From positions 21,974-85,973 of the forward strand of contig NZ_RJPZ01000001.1 in the NCBI RefSeq assembly GCF_003943615.1: a DNA stretch of 64,000 bases, read 5' to 3'. Positions 8,931-18,779 of the stretch are shown piece after piece (within the stretch, counting starts at the first letter, position 1; every line of letters starts with the position of its first letter). The position numbers were made by a program, and so were the translations under genes. The stretch is from Streptococcus australis. Lineage in GTDB: Bacteria > Bacillota > Bacilli > Lactobacillales > Streptococcaceae. The notes beneath the pieces were generated by a model that worked only from the letters and a program-made list of their open reading frames with translations, was not told the DNA's origin and did no database searches.

Positions 8931-9649
8931 GGTTTTACTTTATCGGAGGCCTCGGTAGCAACGAGAATCATATGACTGAATTTGCTCAATGCTTTCCATT
9001 CCCCATCACGTATCTAGATCCCTATAAGGTGAAACTGGAATCTGCAAAAGATTTAGTAGATTGGTTTGAAGCCCATGCGCATACTAATGAAAATACTTGT
9101 ATCATTGCCCATTCACTGGGCGGAGATTTGGCTCGCTACCTAGCATCGAAAATACCACAAATGTCTCACCTGGTCCTCCTTGACGGTGGCTATCTTGACA
9201 TGGACCAAGTCCTACCACTAGAGCAGGAACTAGAAGAGACACTCGCCTATCTGAAGCAACAGGTATTTTCATCTCTAGAAGAAGCGGTTGCGAGTGAACT
9301 TGGAGATAGGGACAATCCTTCGCCATCGACGATAAAGGCCATCCAGTCCAGTTATCGCTGGAATTCTGATCTCCATCATTATGAACTGGATTTAGATCCA
9401 CAAGCTGTTCTTTCCTTGCTGAGACTCAGACGTGATCTCCGATCTTTTCAAGTTCCTCTCACAGATACAAAGGCCTTATTTATCGGTCCTAAATACGAAG
9501 AAGAACCCTATTGGAGAGCTCAAGCACTCGAGACATTAGATCCCTCTATCAAGAAGGTATTCTTAATGGATCTCGGTCACGATTTTTATACAGCAGTCCC
9601 TGATCTTGTCAGCAAAGAAATCAGCAATTGGATTGGCATTTGTTCATAA
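8927..9649 (+). CDS. alpha/beta hydrolase, unknown substrate
   Basis: Cytoplasmic serine hydrolase of 240 residues. The nucleophile elbow is AHSLGGD near residues 61-67, and a late DLGHDF supplies the likely catalytic His. Overall length and simple fold resemble small alpha/beta hydrolases of Firmicutes. Translationally coupled to the preceding acetyltransferase; the pair suggests modification and removal of acyl groups, but this is inference. Confidence 0.75.
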   Translation: MRFYFIGGLGSNENHMTEFAQCFPFPITYLDPYKVKLESAKDLVDWFEAHAHTNENTCIIAHSLGGDLARYLASKIPQMSHLVLLDGGYLDMDQVLPLEQELEETLAYLKQQVFSSLEEAVASELGDRDNPSPSTIKAIQSSYRWNSDLHHYELDLDPQAVLSLLRLRRDLRSFQVPLTDTKALFIGPKYEEEPYWRAQALETLDPSIKKVFLMDLGHDFYTAVPDLVSKEISNWIGICS

Positions 9650-9690
9650 ATAACTCATATACAGAAGTTATTCTAAATAATAGTCTAGTG

Positions 9691-9703
9691 ATTTCCGAAC
9701 ATT
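9691..9703 (+). promoter_or_regulatory. PurBox (PurR operator) upstream of guaC
   Basis: ATTTCCGAACATT fits the PurBox pattern AWWWCCGAACWWT of lactic acid bacteria and streptococci exactly. A weaker inverted half (GTTCTAATT) lies near 9719. The box ends 23 bases before the guaC -35 element. Regulation by PurR is inferred. Confidence 0.65.
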
Positions 9704-9725
9704 ATTTAGATAATCGACGTTCTAA

Positions 9726-9754
9726 TTGAATCGACTCCGTATCTTTGTTATAAT
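9726..9754 (+). promoter_or_regulatory. guaC promoter
   Basis: TTGAAT (9726-9731), 17-base spacer, TATAAT (9749-9754). The predicted transcript start is about 9761, which excludes an ATG at 9760 as the guaC start. Confidence 0.8.
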
Positions 9755-9828
9755 CTTGAATGGAAACGTCGAAAGGCGTAGTGATGACCCATCACGATTT
9801 AAAATTTAGAAACGAGATTTCAATCCGT

Positions 9829-10812
9829 ATGTTAAACGAATTTCCAATCTTTGATTACGAAGATATTCAATTAATCCCTAACAAGTGCATTATCAAAAGT
9901 CGTGCAGAAGCTGACACCACAGTTCAGTTTGGTAAGCACACTTTCAAGTTGCCAGTCGTACCTGCCAACATGCAGACCATCCTCGATGAGGACGTAGCTG
10001 AGCAACTGGCTAAAGGGGGATATTTTTACATTATGCACCGCTTTGACGAAGATGGACGCATTCCCTTTATCAAACGTATGCACGATCAGGGATTAATCGC
10101 TTCTATCTCAGTTGGAGTAAAAGACTATGAGTACGACTTTGTGACTCAACTCAAGGACGATGCCCCTGAATACATCACCATCGATATCGCTCACGGTCAC
10201 TCAGATAGTGTGATCCAAATGATCCAGCATATCAAGAAGGAGTTGCCAGATACCTTTGTCATCGCAGGAAATGTCGGAACACCTGAGGCCGTTCGTGAGT
10301 TGGAAAATGCTGGAGCGGATGCTACCAAGGTCGGGATCGGTCCTGGTAAGGTCTGCATCACCAAAGTGAAGACTGGCTTTGGTACTGGCGGTTGGCAGTT
10401 AGCAGCCCTTCGTTGGTGTTCAAAAGCAGCTCGCAAGCCGATTATTGCGGACGGGGGGATTCGGACGCACGGAGATATTGCTAAATCCATTCGCTTTGGT
10501 GCTAGCATGGTCATGATTGGCTCGCTTTTTGCAGGACACATTGAAAGCCCAGGTAAAACCGTTGAAGTCGACGGGGAATCCTTTAAAGAGTATTATGGAT
10601 CTGCTTCCGAGTACCAAAAAGGGGCCTATAAAAATGTTGAAGGTAAGAAAATCCTTCTTCCAGCCAAAGGTCATCTGCAAGATACCTTGACAGAGATGGA
10701 GCAAGACTTGCAAAGTTCTATTTCCTATGCTGGAGGCCGCAAGGTTGCTGATCTGAAGCATGTCGATTATGTCATCGTAAAGAACTCTATCTGGAATGGT
10801 GACTCTCATTAA
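9829..10812 (+). CDS. guaC: GMP reductase
   Basis: Converts GMP to IMP with NADPH, returning guanine nucleotides to the common purine pool. TIM-barrel of the IMPDH/GMPR family without CBS domains, 327 residues from ATG 9829. The catalytic Cys lies in GPGKVCITK near residue 176, and the phosphate loop is GGIRTHGD. The open frame extends upstream, but ATG 9760 sits at the transcript start; ATG 9784 (after GAAAGG) is possible, while the family start [12 protein letters not shown] at 9829 is preferred. Next comes xpt behind a guanine riboswitch. Confidence 0.93.
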   Translation: MLNEFPIFDYEDIQLIPNKCIIKSRAEADTTVQFGKHTFKLPVVPANMQTILDEDVAEQLAKGGYFYIMHRFDEDGRIPFIKRMHDQGLIASISVGVKDYEYDFVTQLKDDAPEYITIDIAHGHSDSVIQMIQHIKKELPDTFVIAGNVGTPEAVRELENAGADATKVGIGPGKVCITKVKTGFGTGGWQLAALRWCSKAARKPIIADGGIRTHGDIAKSIRFGASMVMIGSLFAGHIESPGKTVEVDGESFKEYYGSASEYQKGAYKNVEGKKILLPAKGHLQDTLTEMEQDLQSSISYAGGRKVADLKHVDYVIVKNSIWNGDSH

Positions 10813-10820
10813 AACTACAA

Positions 10821-10952
10821 TTACTTATTTATCTTGCGAATTGGCGCAAGGTCTCTACAAGGTGCCGGAACACCTAACAATAAGTAAGTCTAAGATTGAT
10901 GCAGGGATTCCTGTATTCACTAGAGGCTTACTTGGTAAGTCTCTATTTTTGT
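10821..10952 (+). promoter_or_regulatory. guanine riboswitch controlling xpt-pbuX
   Basis: P1 TTACTTATT (10821-10829) pairs with AATAAGTAA (10879-10887). P2 is CTTGCG/CGCAAG with loop AATTGG; P3 is AGGTG/CACCT with loop CCGGAA. The loops keep the GG:CC kissing pair, and J2/3 contains the class sequence TCTCTAC. The J3/1 base before P1 is C, which specifies guanine. The 3' P1 strand can instead pair with the 5' arm of a terminator (AGAGGCTTAC 10922-10931 / GTAAGTCTCT 10935-10944, then ATTTTT), giving an OFF switch on guanine. Confidence 0.9.
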
Positions 10953-10974
10953 TCCAAAGAGTTTAGGAGAAAAC

Positions 10975-11556
10975 ATGAAATTATTAGAAGAACGTATTTT
11001 AAAAGACGGAAATGTCTTGGGGGAGAATATCCTTAAGGTCGATTCCTTCTTGACCCACCAAGTGGATTACCAGCTGATGAAAGAGATTGGGAAGGCATTT
11101 GCGAATCGTTTTAAAGATGCTGGACTGACCAAAGTTGTCACCATTGAAGCTTCCGGAATCGCTCCAGCCCTCTATGTCGCAGAAGCTTTGGAACTTCCTA
11201 TGATTTTCGCTAAAAAAGCGAAGAATATTACGATGAATGAAGGGATTTTGACAGCAGAAGTCTATTCCTTTACCAAGCAAGTGACCAGTACCGTTTCCAT
11301 TGCTGGCAAGTTTTTATCACCAGATGATCGCATCTTGATCATCGATGACTTTCTAGCAAATGGCCAAGCAGCTAAAGGCTTGATCCAGATTATCGAACAA
11401 GCTGGTGCCAGTGTAGAAGCGGTTGGCATCGTCATTGAAAAATCCTTCCAAGAAGGCCGTGGACTGTTAGAAGAACTCGGCTACCCAGTTGTATCCCTAG
11501 CTCGTTTGGACCGTTTTGAAAATGGTCAAGTTGTATTCAAGGAGGCAGACATCTAA
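10975..11556 (+). CDS. xpt: xanthine phosphoribosyltransferase
   Basis: Salvages xanthine (and guanine) with PRPP to XMP. 193 residues in a PRTase fold; the PRPP-binding loop [14 protein letters not shown] lies near residue 125, and EASGIAPA forms the purine pocket loop. TTAGGAG precedes the ATG. Controlled by the upstream guanine riboswitch; its stop overlaps the pbuX start by one base. Confidence 0.96.
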   Translation: MKLLEERILKDGNVLGENILKVDSFLTHQVDYQLMKEIGKAFANRFKDAGLTKVVTIEASGIAPALYVAEALELPMIFAKKAKNITMNEGILTAEVYSFTKQVTSTVSIAGKFLSPDDRILIIDDFLANGQAAKGLIQIIEQAGASVEAVGIVIEKSFQEGRGLLEELGYPVVSLARLDRFENGQVVFKEADI

Positions 11557-12818
11557 TGCAAAAGCAAGAAAACCATTCACAGGCAGCCATTCTAGGCTTG
11601 CAGCACCTATTGGCCATGTATTCGGGTTCTATTTTAGTGCCAATCATGATTGCGGGTGCTTTGGGCTATAATGCCCACCAACTAACCTATCTGATCTCTA
11701 CAGATATCTTTATGTGTGGGGTCGCCACCTTCCTGCAATTGCAGTTAAACAAATATTTCGGAATTGGTCTTCCGGTCGTACTTGGGGTGGCCTTCCAATC
11801 TGTGGCACCTCTTAGCATGATTGGGGCTAGCCATGGTAGTGGGGCTATGTTTGGAGCCTTGATTGTTTCAGGTATTTACGTCGTTCTGGTCTCAGGTTTC
11901 TTCTCTAAAATCGCCAACCTCTTCCCATCTATTGTGACAGGATCTGTCATTACCACAATCGGTTTGACCTTGATTCCAGTTGCGATTGGGAACATGGGAA
12001 ATAATGCAGCAGAACCAACGGTTCAAAGTTTGATCTTGGCCGTGATTACCATTCTCATCATTCTCGTGGTTAATATCTATACGACAGGCTTTATCAAATC
12101 CATCTCTATTTTGATTGGGTTGATCGTTGGGACAGCTATTGCAGCTTCTATGGGCTTGGTGGACTTCACGCCCGTGGATCAAGCCCCTATTCTTCATGTT
12201 CCAACACCGTTCTTCTTTGGAGCTCCTAAGTTTGAAATCACCTCAATCGTTATGATGTGTATCATCGCAACTGTTTCAATGGTGGAATCGACTGGTGTTT
12301 ATCTTGCACTTTCAGATATTACAAAAGATCCGATTGATAGCACGCGCCTCCGTAATGGATACCGCGCTGAAGGGTTGGCCGTACTTCTCGGTGGTATCTT
12401 CAATACCTTCCCTTACACTGGATTCTCACAAAACGTAGGCTTGGTGAAATTGTCTGGTATCAAGACTCGTCTTCCAATTTACTACGCAGCTGGTTTCCTC
12501 GTTCTCCTTGGTCTCCTTCCTAAGTTTGGAGCTTTGGCGCAAATCATCCCAAGCCCAGTACTTGGTGGAGCCATGCTGGTTATGTTTGGTTTTGTATCCA
12601 TTCAAGGGATGCAGATCCTTGCACGTGTCGATTTCGAACACAATGAGCACAATTTCCTCATCGCAGCTGTATCGATTGCAGCAGGAGTCGGTTTGAACAA
12701 TAGTACCCTCTTTAACGGCCTTCCAAGTGCATTTAAAATGTTCTTTGCAAATGGAATTGTCGTTGCCAGCGTCTTGGCAATCATTCTGAATGCCATCTTG
12801 AATCGCAATAAAAAATAA
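11556..12818 (+). CDS. pbuX: xanthine permease
   Basis: Nucleobase:cation symporter of the NCS2 (UraA/PbuX) family, 420 residues with 12-14 membrane segments. QHLLAMYSGSILVP at the N-terminus is the family signature. It brings in xanthine for Xpt. Coupled to xpt by a TAATG overlap and therefore under the same guanine switch; a strong terminator ends the unit. Confidence 0.95.
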   Translation: MQKQENHSQAAILGLQHLLAMYSGSILVPIMIAGALGYNAHQLTYLISTDIFMCGVATFLQLQLNKYFGIGLPVVLGVAFQSVAPLSMIGASHGSGAMFGALIVSGIYVVLVSGFFSKIANLFPSIVTGSVITTIGLTLIPVAIGNMGNNAAEPTVQSLILAVITILIILVVNIYTTGFIKSISILIGLIVGTAIAASMGLVDFTPVDQAPILHVPTPFFFGAPKFEITSIVMMCIIATVSMVESTGVYLALSDITKDPIDSTRLRNGYRAEGLAVLLGGIFNTFPYTGFSQNVGLVKLSGIKTRLPIYYAAGFLVLLGLLPKFGALAQIIPSPVLGGAMLVMFGFVSIQGMQILARVDFEHNEHNFLIAAVSIAAGVGLNNSTLFNGLPSAFKMFFANGIVVASVLAIILNAILNRNKK

Positions 12819-12820
12819 TC

Positions 12821-12866
12821 TTAAAGAACTGAGGATTCGTTTGATCTTCAGTTCTTTAATTTTTTG
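12821..12866 (+). terminator. xpt-pbuX terminator
   Basis: Twelve-base stem TTAAAGAACTGA / TCAGTTCTTTAA with a 15-base loop followed by six T. Confidence 0.88.
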
Positions 12867-12892
12867 ACATTTAAGGTGACATATAGTAGAGT
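12864..12892 (+). promoter_or_regulatory. probable MATE gene promoter
   Basis: TTGACA (12864-12869), 17-base spacer, TAGAGT (12887-12892). The -35 box overlaps the T run of the preceding terminator. Confidence 0.5.
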
Positions 12893-12934
12893 GGTAAGAG
12901 AAAATTTCAAATTGACAAGAAGAGAGTATCATCC

Positions 12935-14281
12935 GTGTATCTAACCCATCATTTTAAAGAGCGCTTGCGCTTGTTTATCAGTCTATTTGTTCCTCTCCTG
13001 GTCTATCAACTAGCTAACTATTCAGCCAGTTTTGTGGATACAGCCATGACAGGGCAATACAATACTTTGGACTTAGCCGGAGTGTCAACCGCCACTAGTT
13101 TGTGGAATCCCTTTTTTACCTTTTTAACAGGGATTGTATCTGCTTTAACTCCCATTATTGGTCATCACTTAGGGCAGGGGAATAAAAAAAGAATCGCTTC
13201 TGATTTTTATCAATTTATCTATCTCTCTTTCATGATGGCTGTCCTCTTGATCGCTTTTGTCTTGTTGATTGCACCAATTGTCTTAAGTAAAATTGGTTTA
13301 GAAAGTGTCGTAGAGGGGATTGCAACCCATTACTTAGCCTTTCTCTCTCTTGGAATTTTGCCTCTCTTACTCTTTAGTGTGGTCCGTTCCTTGCTAGATA
13401 CATTGGGACTTACTCGTTTGTCCATGTATCTCATGTTGCTCTTATTACCTCTAAATGCTAGCTTTAACTATATGTTGATTTATGGAGCTTTTGGTCTACC
13501 TGAGCTAGGAGGAGCAGGAGCGGGACTAGGGACATCTTTGGCCTACTGGGTCCTTCTCATCATTGCCTTTTTGATCCTTTTCAAACATCCGAAAGTAGCC
13601 ATCTACCAACTATGGAAAGTTCAACCCCTCAATCTCAAAGAGATGAAAGAGACGATTCGCCTGGGCTTACCGATTGGTGGGATTGTGTTTGCAGAAGTCA
13701 TCATCTTCTCAGTAGTGGGCTTGCTCATGGCTAAATTCCCATCTATGACCATTGCCAGTCACCAGTCAGCCATGAATTTTTCAACTCTTATGTACGCTTT
13801 TCCAGCTAGCATTTCCAATACCATGGCTATTATTGTGTCCTACGAGATTGGGGCTGGGCGTCCCGATGTTGTACGTCAATATTGCCGGATTGGACGATGG
13901 ACAGCCTTTGGTTTTGCCTTCTTTACCCTTAGCTTCCTCTATCTTTATCACTATCAAGTAGCAGGGCTCTATGGCACTGAGCCGGAATTTATCCACCAGA
14001 CAGCTATTTTCATGACCTATAGCCTACTTTTCCAAATAGCGGATACGGTCGCAGCACCGATCCAAGGGATTCTACGCGGTTACAAGGACACCACCGTTCC
14101 CTTCTTGCTCGGAGTTTTTAGCTACTGGTGTGTCTCTATTCCATTGGGGATCTTTTTAGACCATGTCACCAACCTAGGTCCGTATGCTTACTGGATTGGC
14201 TTAATTTCCAGCATTGTCGTTAGTGGTATTTGTTACCAGATGCGTCTATGGCAGATTCAGAAGAAATACCAAGTTTCTTAA
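12935..14281 (+). CDS. MATE family multidrug/metabolite exporter
   Basis: Membrane antiporter of 448 residues with about 12 helices, of the NorM/DinF-like MATE family, exporting cationic drugs or metabolites with Na+ or H+. Family features include PLLVYQLANYS and FVDTAMTGQYN in helix 1-2 and the repeated half with AGRPDVVRQY. The start is GTG at 12935, with only a weak AGAAGAGAG site 14 or more bases upstream. Substrate unknown. Its stop is followed directly by a repeat element that also supplies a terminator hairpin. Confidence 0.85.
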   Translation: MYLTHHFKERLRLFISLFVPLLVYQLANYSASFVDTAMTGQYNTLDLAGVSTATSLWNPFFTFLTGIVSALTPIIGHHLGQGNKKRIASDFYQFIYLSFMMAVLLIAFVLLIAPIVLSKIGLESVVEGIATHYLAFLSLGILPLLLFSVVRSLLDTLGLTRLSMYLMLLLLPLNASFNYMLIYGAFGLPELGGAGAGLGTSLAYWVLLIIAFLILFKHPKVAIYQLWKVQPLNLKEMKETIRLGLPIGGIVFAEVIIFSVVGLLMAKFPSMTIASHQSAMNFSTLMYAFPASISNTMAIIVSYEIGAGRPDVVRQYCRIGRWTAFGFAFFTLSFLYLYHYQVAGLYGTEPEFIHQTAIFMTYSLLFQIADTVAAPIQGILRGYKDTTVPFLLGVFSYWCVSIPLGIFLDHVTNLGPYAYWIGLISSIVVSGICYQMRLWQIQKKYQVS

Positions 14282-14283
14282 AA

Positions 14284-14456
14284 GAGGCTGGGACAAAAGT
14301 CCTAGCCTCTCAATTGTCTTTGGATTATCAAGCAAAACGCAGTGGTTGAGTGGGCTCTACTACGCTGATTTCATTAGCTTTTACAGCCCTACTCAACTGT
14401 GCGGAGGTGGGACGGCGAAATCGAATTCTAACGAATGACCGATTTCTGTCCCACTC
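14284..14456 (+). repeat. intergenic three-hairpin repeat element, copy A
   Basis: About 173 bases, nearly the same as an inverted copy at 42999-43177. Hairpin 1: AGAGGCTGGGAC / GTCCTAGCCTCT (14284-14311). Hairpin 2: TTGAGTGGGCT / AGCCCTACTCAA (14346-14396). Hairpin 3: GTGGGACGGCGAAATCG / CGATTTCTGTCCCAC (14407-14454). It fills the gap between two convergent genes and probably ends transcription from both. No transposase or target duplication is seen; a non-autonomous element (MITE-like) is possible. Confidence 0.85.
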
Positions 14457-14458
14457 TC

Positions 14459-14641
14459 TTATTTAGTGCGCATTTCACCTTGAGGGAAGTAAGTTCCTTC
14501 AGGCATATCATTGATGATGACGTGAACGGCAGATTGGGGAGCACCTGTATTCCGAACAACAGCTTCGGTTACTTCCTTGGCCAAAGCTTTCTTTTGTTCT
14601 AATGTGCGTCCTTCGAATAAATCAATTCGTACAAATGGCAT
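14459..14641 (-). CDS. 4-oxalocrotonate tautomerase family protein
   Basis: Sixty-residue tautomerase subunit (MPFVRIDLFEGRT) whose Pro2 becomes the catalytic N-terminal proline after Met removal; an Arg at position 12 and another near 22-30 fit the family. These enzymes isomerise enols or dehalogenate; in streptococci the substrate is unknown. Ribosome site GGAGG on the minus strand. Its stop abuts the repeat element and it is divergent from tdk. Confidence 0.9.
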   Translation of the reverse strand: MPFVRIDLFEGRTLEQKKALAKEVTEAVVRNTGAPQSAVHVIINDMPEGTYFPQGEMRTK

Positions 14642-14755
14642 CGTGCCACCTCCTCTATCTATCTTAGGTCTATTTTATCATATTTTGGGATACAAAGCTC
14701 AGCAAAATTATGGTAGAATTATAATGAAACACATTTTAGAGAGAACAAAAGGAAA

Positions 14756-15355
14756 ATGGCACAATTATATTATAAATATGGGACGATGAATTCTGGTAAG
14801 ACCATCGAAATTTTGAAGGTAGCCCATAATTATGAAGAGCAAGGAAAAAGCGTCGTTATCATGACCTCAGCAATCGATACGCGCGATGGATTTGGAGTTG
14901 TTTCTAGTCGGATTGGTATGAAACGGGAAGCTATCGCCATTGAAGACGATTCAGACGTCTTCGGTTATATCCAAAGTCTGAAAGAGAAACCCTACTGTGT
15001 CTTGGTCGATGAAGCACAGTTTTTGAAACGACACCATGTCTATGACTTAGCTAGAGTTGTAGATGAACTAGATGTGCCGGTTATGGCTTTTGGCCTCAAA
15101 AATGATTTCCGAAATGAACTCTTTGAAGGTTCTAAACATCTCCTCTTATTGGCAGACAAGATCGAGGAGATTAAGACCATCTGCCAATACTGTTCACGCA
15201 AGGCGACCATGGTCTTGCGCACGCAAGCGGGTAAACCCGTCTATGATGGAGAGCAGATCCAGATCGGTGGACACGAGACCTATATCTCCGTTTGCCGTAA
15301 ACATTATTTTGCACCACTGATAGCATCTAATAAGGATCAAGACTATGACCATTGA
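14756..15355 (+). CDS. tdk: thymidine kinase
   Basis: Phosphorylates thymidine for dTMP salvage; 199 residues of the type II (TK1-like) class. P-loop GTMNSGKT at residues 9-16, the DEAQF motif with the catalytic Glu near 87, a lasso region, and structural-zinc cysteines in CQYC (near 143) and the late CRKHY. ATG follows AAAAGG. First gene of a long run through tdk-GNAT-prfA-prmC-tsaC-GNAT-glyA, with overlaps or short gaps. Confidence 0.95.
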   Translation: MAQLYYKYGTMNSGKTIEILKVAHNYEEQGKSVVIMTSAIDTRDGFGVVSSRIGMKREAIAIEDDSDVFGYIQSLKEKPYCVLVDEAQFLKRHHVYDLARVVDELDVPVMAFGLKNDFRNELFEGSKHLLLLADKIEEIKTICQYCSRKATMVLRTQAGKPVYDGEQIQIGGHETYISVCRKHYFAPLIASNKDQDYDH

Positions 15356-15824
15356 ACTAAGGGATATTACAAAGAAAAATTATTTTGATGTTTTAAATCT
15401 AGAAGTTCAGCCAAGCCAAAGGAATTTTATTGCATCCAATTCCATTAGTTTAGCTGAAGCCTATGTATATGATAAAAATGGTGATTTTATAGCTCCCTTA
15501 GCAGTTTATGATAAGGAAGTATTAGTTGGTTTTGTTATGATTGCCTATGACCGGAAAATTGGGATCAGCAAGGGAAACTACTTGTTATTTCGTTTTATGA
15601 TAGATCAACACTTTCAAGGTTTAGGCTATTTTAAACCGACTATGGATGCAGTCATTGACTTTGTTTCTTCAGAGCCAGCTGGAAAGGCAACAAGTCTTTG
15701 GTTATCTTATGAACCAGAAAATAAACATGCGAGATCTTGCTATCTCCATTATGGATTTAAAGAAACTGGCCAAGTCATAGAAGACGAAATTGTAGCAATC
15801 TATGATCTAACAACCAAGAATTAA
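15345..15824 (+). CDS. GNAT acetyltransferase, spermidine/spermine acetyltransferase-like
   Basis: 159 residues; acetyl-CoA loop around [14 protein letters not shown] (Q-G-L-G) and a late [17 protein letters not shown] typical of GNAT enzymes. The N-terminus ([21 protein letters not shown]) resembles BltD/PaiA-type polyamine acetyltransferases, a family-level inference. It overlaps the tdk end by 11 bases, so it is co-translated; prfA follows after 9 bases. Confidence 0.72.
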   Translation: MTIELRDITKKNYFDVLNLEVQPSQRNFIASNSISLAEAYVYDKNGDFIAPLAVYDKEVLVGFVMIAYDRKIGISKGNYLLFRFMIDQHFQGLGYFKPTMDAVIDFVSSEPAGKATSLWLSYEPENKHARSCYLHYGFKETGQVIEDEIVAIYDLTTKN

Positions 15825-15833
15825 GGAGCAAAC

Positions 15834-16913
15834 ATGAATATCTATGATCAACTACAAGCTGTAGAAGACCGATACGAAGAGTTAGGAGAATTACTGAGTG
15901 ATCCAGATGTGGTCTCTGATACCAAACGTTTTATGGAGCTTTCAAAAGAAGAGGCTTCCACTCGTGACACGGTGACAGCTTACCGAGAATACAAACAAGT
16001 CCTCCAAAATATCGTCGATGCTGAAGAAATGATCAAGGAAGCAGGCGGCGATGCCGATTTGGAAGAAATGGCCAAGCAAGAGCTGAAAGATGCCAAGGCT
16101 GAAAAAGAAGCCTACGAAGAAAAACTAAAGATTTTGCTTCTTCCAAAAGATCCAAACGACGACAAGAACATTATCTTGGAAATCCGTGGAGCAGCAGGAG
16201 GGGACGAAGCCCAGTTGTTTGCTGGTGACCTCTTACAGATGTACCAAAAATACGCGGAAAGCCAAGGCTGGCGCTTTGAAGTCATGGAAGCTTCCTACAA
16301 TGGCGTCGGTGGGATCAAAGAAGTAGTAGCTATGGTCTCTGGGCAATCTGTCTACTCAAAACTCAAGTATGAATCAGGTGCCCACCGGGTACAACGCGTT
16401 CCTGTGACGGAAAGCCAAGGTCGTGTCCATACCTCTACAGCAACGGTTCTGGTCATGCCAGAAATCGAAGAAGTTGAGTACGACATTGATCCAAAGGACC
16501 TTCGGATTGACATCTACCACGCATCTGGTGCGGGTGGACAGAACGTCAACAAGGTCGCAACAGCCGTTCGGATCGTCCACTTGCCTACCAACATCAAGGT
16601 AGAGATGCAGGAAGAACGGACCCAACAGAAGAACCGTGAAAAGGCCATGAAGATCATCCGTGCGCGTGTAGCTGACCACTTTGCTCAGATCGCCCAAGAC
16701 GAGCAGGATGCTGAGCGGAAGTCTACCATCGGTACTGGTGACCGGTCAGAGCGGATCCGGACTTACAACTTCCCTCAAAACCGTGTGACGGATCACCGGA
16801 TTGGCTTGACCCTTCAAAAATTGGATACCATCTTATCTGGTAAATTGGATGAAGTGGTCGATGCTTTGGTCTTGTATGATCAAACTCAAAAACTAGAAGA
16901 GTTGAACAAATAA
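15834..16913 (+). CDS. prfA: peptide chain release factor 1
   Basis: Recognises UAA and UAG stop codons. 359 residues: N-terminal helical domain, the codon-reading tripeptide PVT near residue 189, and the hydrolysis motif GGQ near 236 in GAGGQNVNK. PrmC, which methylates this Gln, is encoded next with a one-base overlap (TAATG). AAGGAG precedes the ATG. Confidence 0.98.
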   Translation: MNIYDQLQAVEDRYEELGELLSDPDVVSDTKRFMELSKEEASTRDTVTAYREYKQVLQNIVDAEEMIKEAGGDADLEEMAKQELKDAKAEKEAYEEKLKILLLPKDPNDDKNIILEIRGAAGGDEAQLFAGDLLQMYQKYAESQGWRFEVMEASYNGVGGIKEVVAMVSGQSVYSKLKYESGAHRVQRVPVTESQGRVHTSTATVLVMPEIEEVEYDIDPKDLRIDIYHASGAGGQNVNKVATAVRIVHLPTNIKVEMQEERTQQKNREKAMKIIRARVADHFAQIAQDEQDAERKSTIGTGDRSERIRTYNFPQNRVTDHRIGLTLQKLDTILSGKLDEVVDALVLYDQTQKLEELNK

Positions 16914-17749
16914 TGTTGTTGGGACAATTGTTAGCCCAGTATGAAGAAGCCTTAATAGCAGTTGGAGAGGAAGCAGAAAGCCTCTCCTTCGTATATCGTG
17001 CTTTAAAAAACTGGACCTTTACGGACTTTGTCCTTGCCTTGCAAAAAGAAGTGGAAGCAGAGGATCAAGCCTTGCTTCAATCCATCTTTGAGCAGTTGAA
17101 ACATCACGTACCTGCCCAGTATATTATTGGAAGCGCAGAATTTTGTGGCCATGTTTTTACAGTTAATGAGCGCGTGCTGATTCCTCGACCTGAAACAGAA
17201 GAACTAGTAACCCTCATTCTTGAAGAAAACGATCAGGAATCCTTACGAGTTCTGGATATCGGAACTGGAAGTGGTGCCATTGCCATTAGCTTAGCCCTTG
17301 CTAGACCTAATTGGCAGGTTCAAGCTAGTGATGTGTCAGAGGACGCTTTAGCTCTTGCTCAAGATAATGCCCAGCAGTTAGAAGCAGTCGTGTCCTTTAA
17401 AACATCAGATGTACTGGATGAACTAGAAGATCCTTACGATCTGATTGTTTCCAACCCACCCTATATCTCTCGAGAAGATGTAGAAGAAGTTGGAGCCAAC
17501 GTTTTAGCCTCTGAACCACACTTGGCTCTCTTTGCTGATCGTGATGGCTATGCTATCTATGAAAAGATTGCTCAACAAGCACCGAGTGTATTAAGACCAG
17601 AAGGAAAGATCTATCTAGAAATCGGCTATAAGCAAGGTAACAAGGTAAAAGAGCTCTTTCAAAAGGCATTTCCTGATAAACGAGTTCGTGTGCTAAAAGA
17701 CCAATTTGGACAAGATAGAATGGTAGTGGTAGACAATGGATCCATTTAA
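16913..17749 (+). CDS. prmC: release factor glutamine methyltransferase
   Basis: SAM-dependent N5-glutamine methylase acting on the GGQ of RF1 and RF2. 278 residues with a helical N-domain, SAM motif DIGTGSGAI near 115-123, and the amide-binding NPPY near 181. Coupled to prfA upstream and overlapping tsaC by 14 bases downstream. Confidence 0.97.
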   Translation: MLLGQLLAQYEEALIAVGEEAESLSFVYRALKNWTFTDFVLALQKEVEAEDQALLQSIFEQLKHHVPAQYIIGSAEFCGHVFTVNERVLIPRPETEELVTLILEENDQESLRVLDIGTGSGAIAISLALARPNWQVQASDVSEDALALAQDNAQQLEAVVSFKTSDVLDELEDPYDLIVSNPPYISREDVEEVGANVLASEPHLALFADRDGYAIYEKIAQQAPSVLRPEGKIYLEIGYKQGNKVKELFQKAFPDKRVRVLKDQFGQDRMVVVDNGSI

Positions 17750-18335
17750 GAAAGAATTAGAAGCTGGTCATGCAGTTGTCTTACCGACTGAGACTGTCTA
17801 TGGCCTCTTTGCAAAGGCACTGGATGAAGCAGCGGTTGATCAGGTATACGCTCTTAAGCAACGCCCTCGTGAAAAGGCTATGAACCTCAATATTTCCAGC
17901 GAAGATGATATTCGATTTTATTCTAAAAATCAGCCACCTTATCTATCAAAACTAATCGCAACCTTTTTACCAGGTCCCTTAACCATCATTCTCGAAGCCA
18001 ATGAAGAGGTACCAGCTTGGATTAATTCCGGGATGTCTACGGTTGGTTTTCGGATGCCAGCTCATCCAAAAACATTGGAATTAATTCGTAAAACGGGTCC
18101 CTTGATCGGACCTTCTGCCAATCTCTCTGGGAAAGCTAGTGGGACCCAGTGCCAGCAAATTCTTAAAGAACTTGGTCATGGAGTGATAGGACTTGAAGAC
18201 GATAGCTTTCTAACTGGTCAAGATTCGACTATTTTAGACTTATCTGGCGACAAGGTAAAGATTCTACGTCAAGGAGCTATTACACGACAAGATATCCTTG
18301 CCAAGATACCTGCAATCCCTTTTGAGGAGGTCTGA
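17736..18335 (+). CDS. tsaC: L-threonylcarbamoyladenylate synthase (Sua5/YciO/YrdC)
   Basis: Makes threonylcarbamoyl-AMP for t6A37 tRNA modification. 199 residues, single YrdC domain without the C-terminal Sua5 extension. Signatures: PTETVYGL near residue 18, KQRPREKAMNL, and GPSANLSG near 128. Overlaps prmC by 14 bases; the following GNAT gene starts one base after its stop. Confidence 0.93.
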   Translation: MDPFKKELEAGHAVVLPTETVYGLFAKALDEAAVDQVYALKQRPREKAMNLNISSEDDIRFYSKNQPPYLSKLIATFLPGPLTIILEANEEVPAWINSGMSTVGFRMPAHPKTLELIRKTGPLIGPSANLSGKASGTQCQQILKELGHGVIGLEDDSFLTGQDSTILDLSGDKVKILRQGAITRQDILAKIPAIPFEEV

Positions 18336-18336
18336 T

Positions 18337-18768
18337 ATGCTACGCTCTTTAAAAGAAACAGATGTTGCATCTATTTATGAGATTAACAAAGAGGCTTTAG
18401 GTTATGCTTTTAGTCCAGAGGATACGGCTAGTCAACTAGCTAGATTATCTCAGGATTCACATCATTTCCTACTTGGCTATGAGGATCCAGCAAGCCATGC
18501 CCTACTTGGTTATGTCCATGCAGAAGTCTACGAATCCCTCTATTCCAATGCAGGATTTAATATTTTGGCATTAGCTGTGATCCCCCAAAGTCAAGGGAAA
18601 GGAATCGGTAAAACCTTGCTCCAAGGTTTAGAAGTAGAAGCCCAACGAAGAGGGTACGCTTTTATTCGTTTAAACTCTGCAGACCATCGTATTAGCGCTC
18701 ATGCCTTCTACGAACAGGTCGGTTATACGTGCGACAAGCTACAAAAACGTTTTATAAAATTTATTTAA
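18337..18768 (+). CDS. GNAT acetyltransferase (RimI-like)
   Basis: 143 residues from ATG 18337, chosen because GAGGAGG lies just upstream and the family domain starts there; an in-frame codon at 18298 lies inside tsaC. The acetyl-CoA loop is [12 protein letters not shown] and the C-terminus [11 protein letters not shown] is typical. The position between tsaC and glyA suggests protein or ribosome acetylation, but the substrate is not visible. Confidence 0.8.
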   Translation: MLRSLKETDVASIYEINKEALGYAFSPEDTASQLARLSQDSHHFLLGYEDPASHALLGYVHAEVYESLYSNAGFNILALAVIPQSQGKGIGKTLLQGLEVEAQRRGYAFIRLNSADHRISAHAFYEQVGYTCDKLQKRFIKFI

Positions 18769-18779
18769 GGAGAAGACCT

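Noticed and set aside
9760..9828. Extended N-terminus of GuaC
   Set aside because: The ATG at 9760 coincides with the predicted transcript start, and family similarity begins at 9829.
14214..14438. Reading frame giving SKTQWLSGLYYADFISFYS, also seen inverted at 42942-43133
   Set aside because: It lies inside the repeat element, has no ribosome site, and its conservation comes from the repeat sequence.
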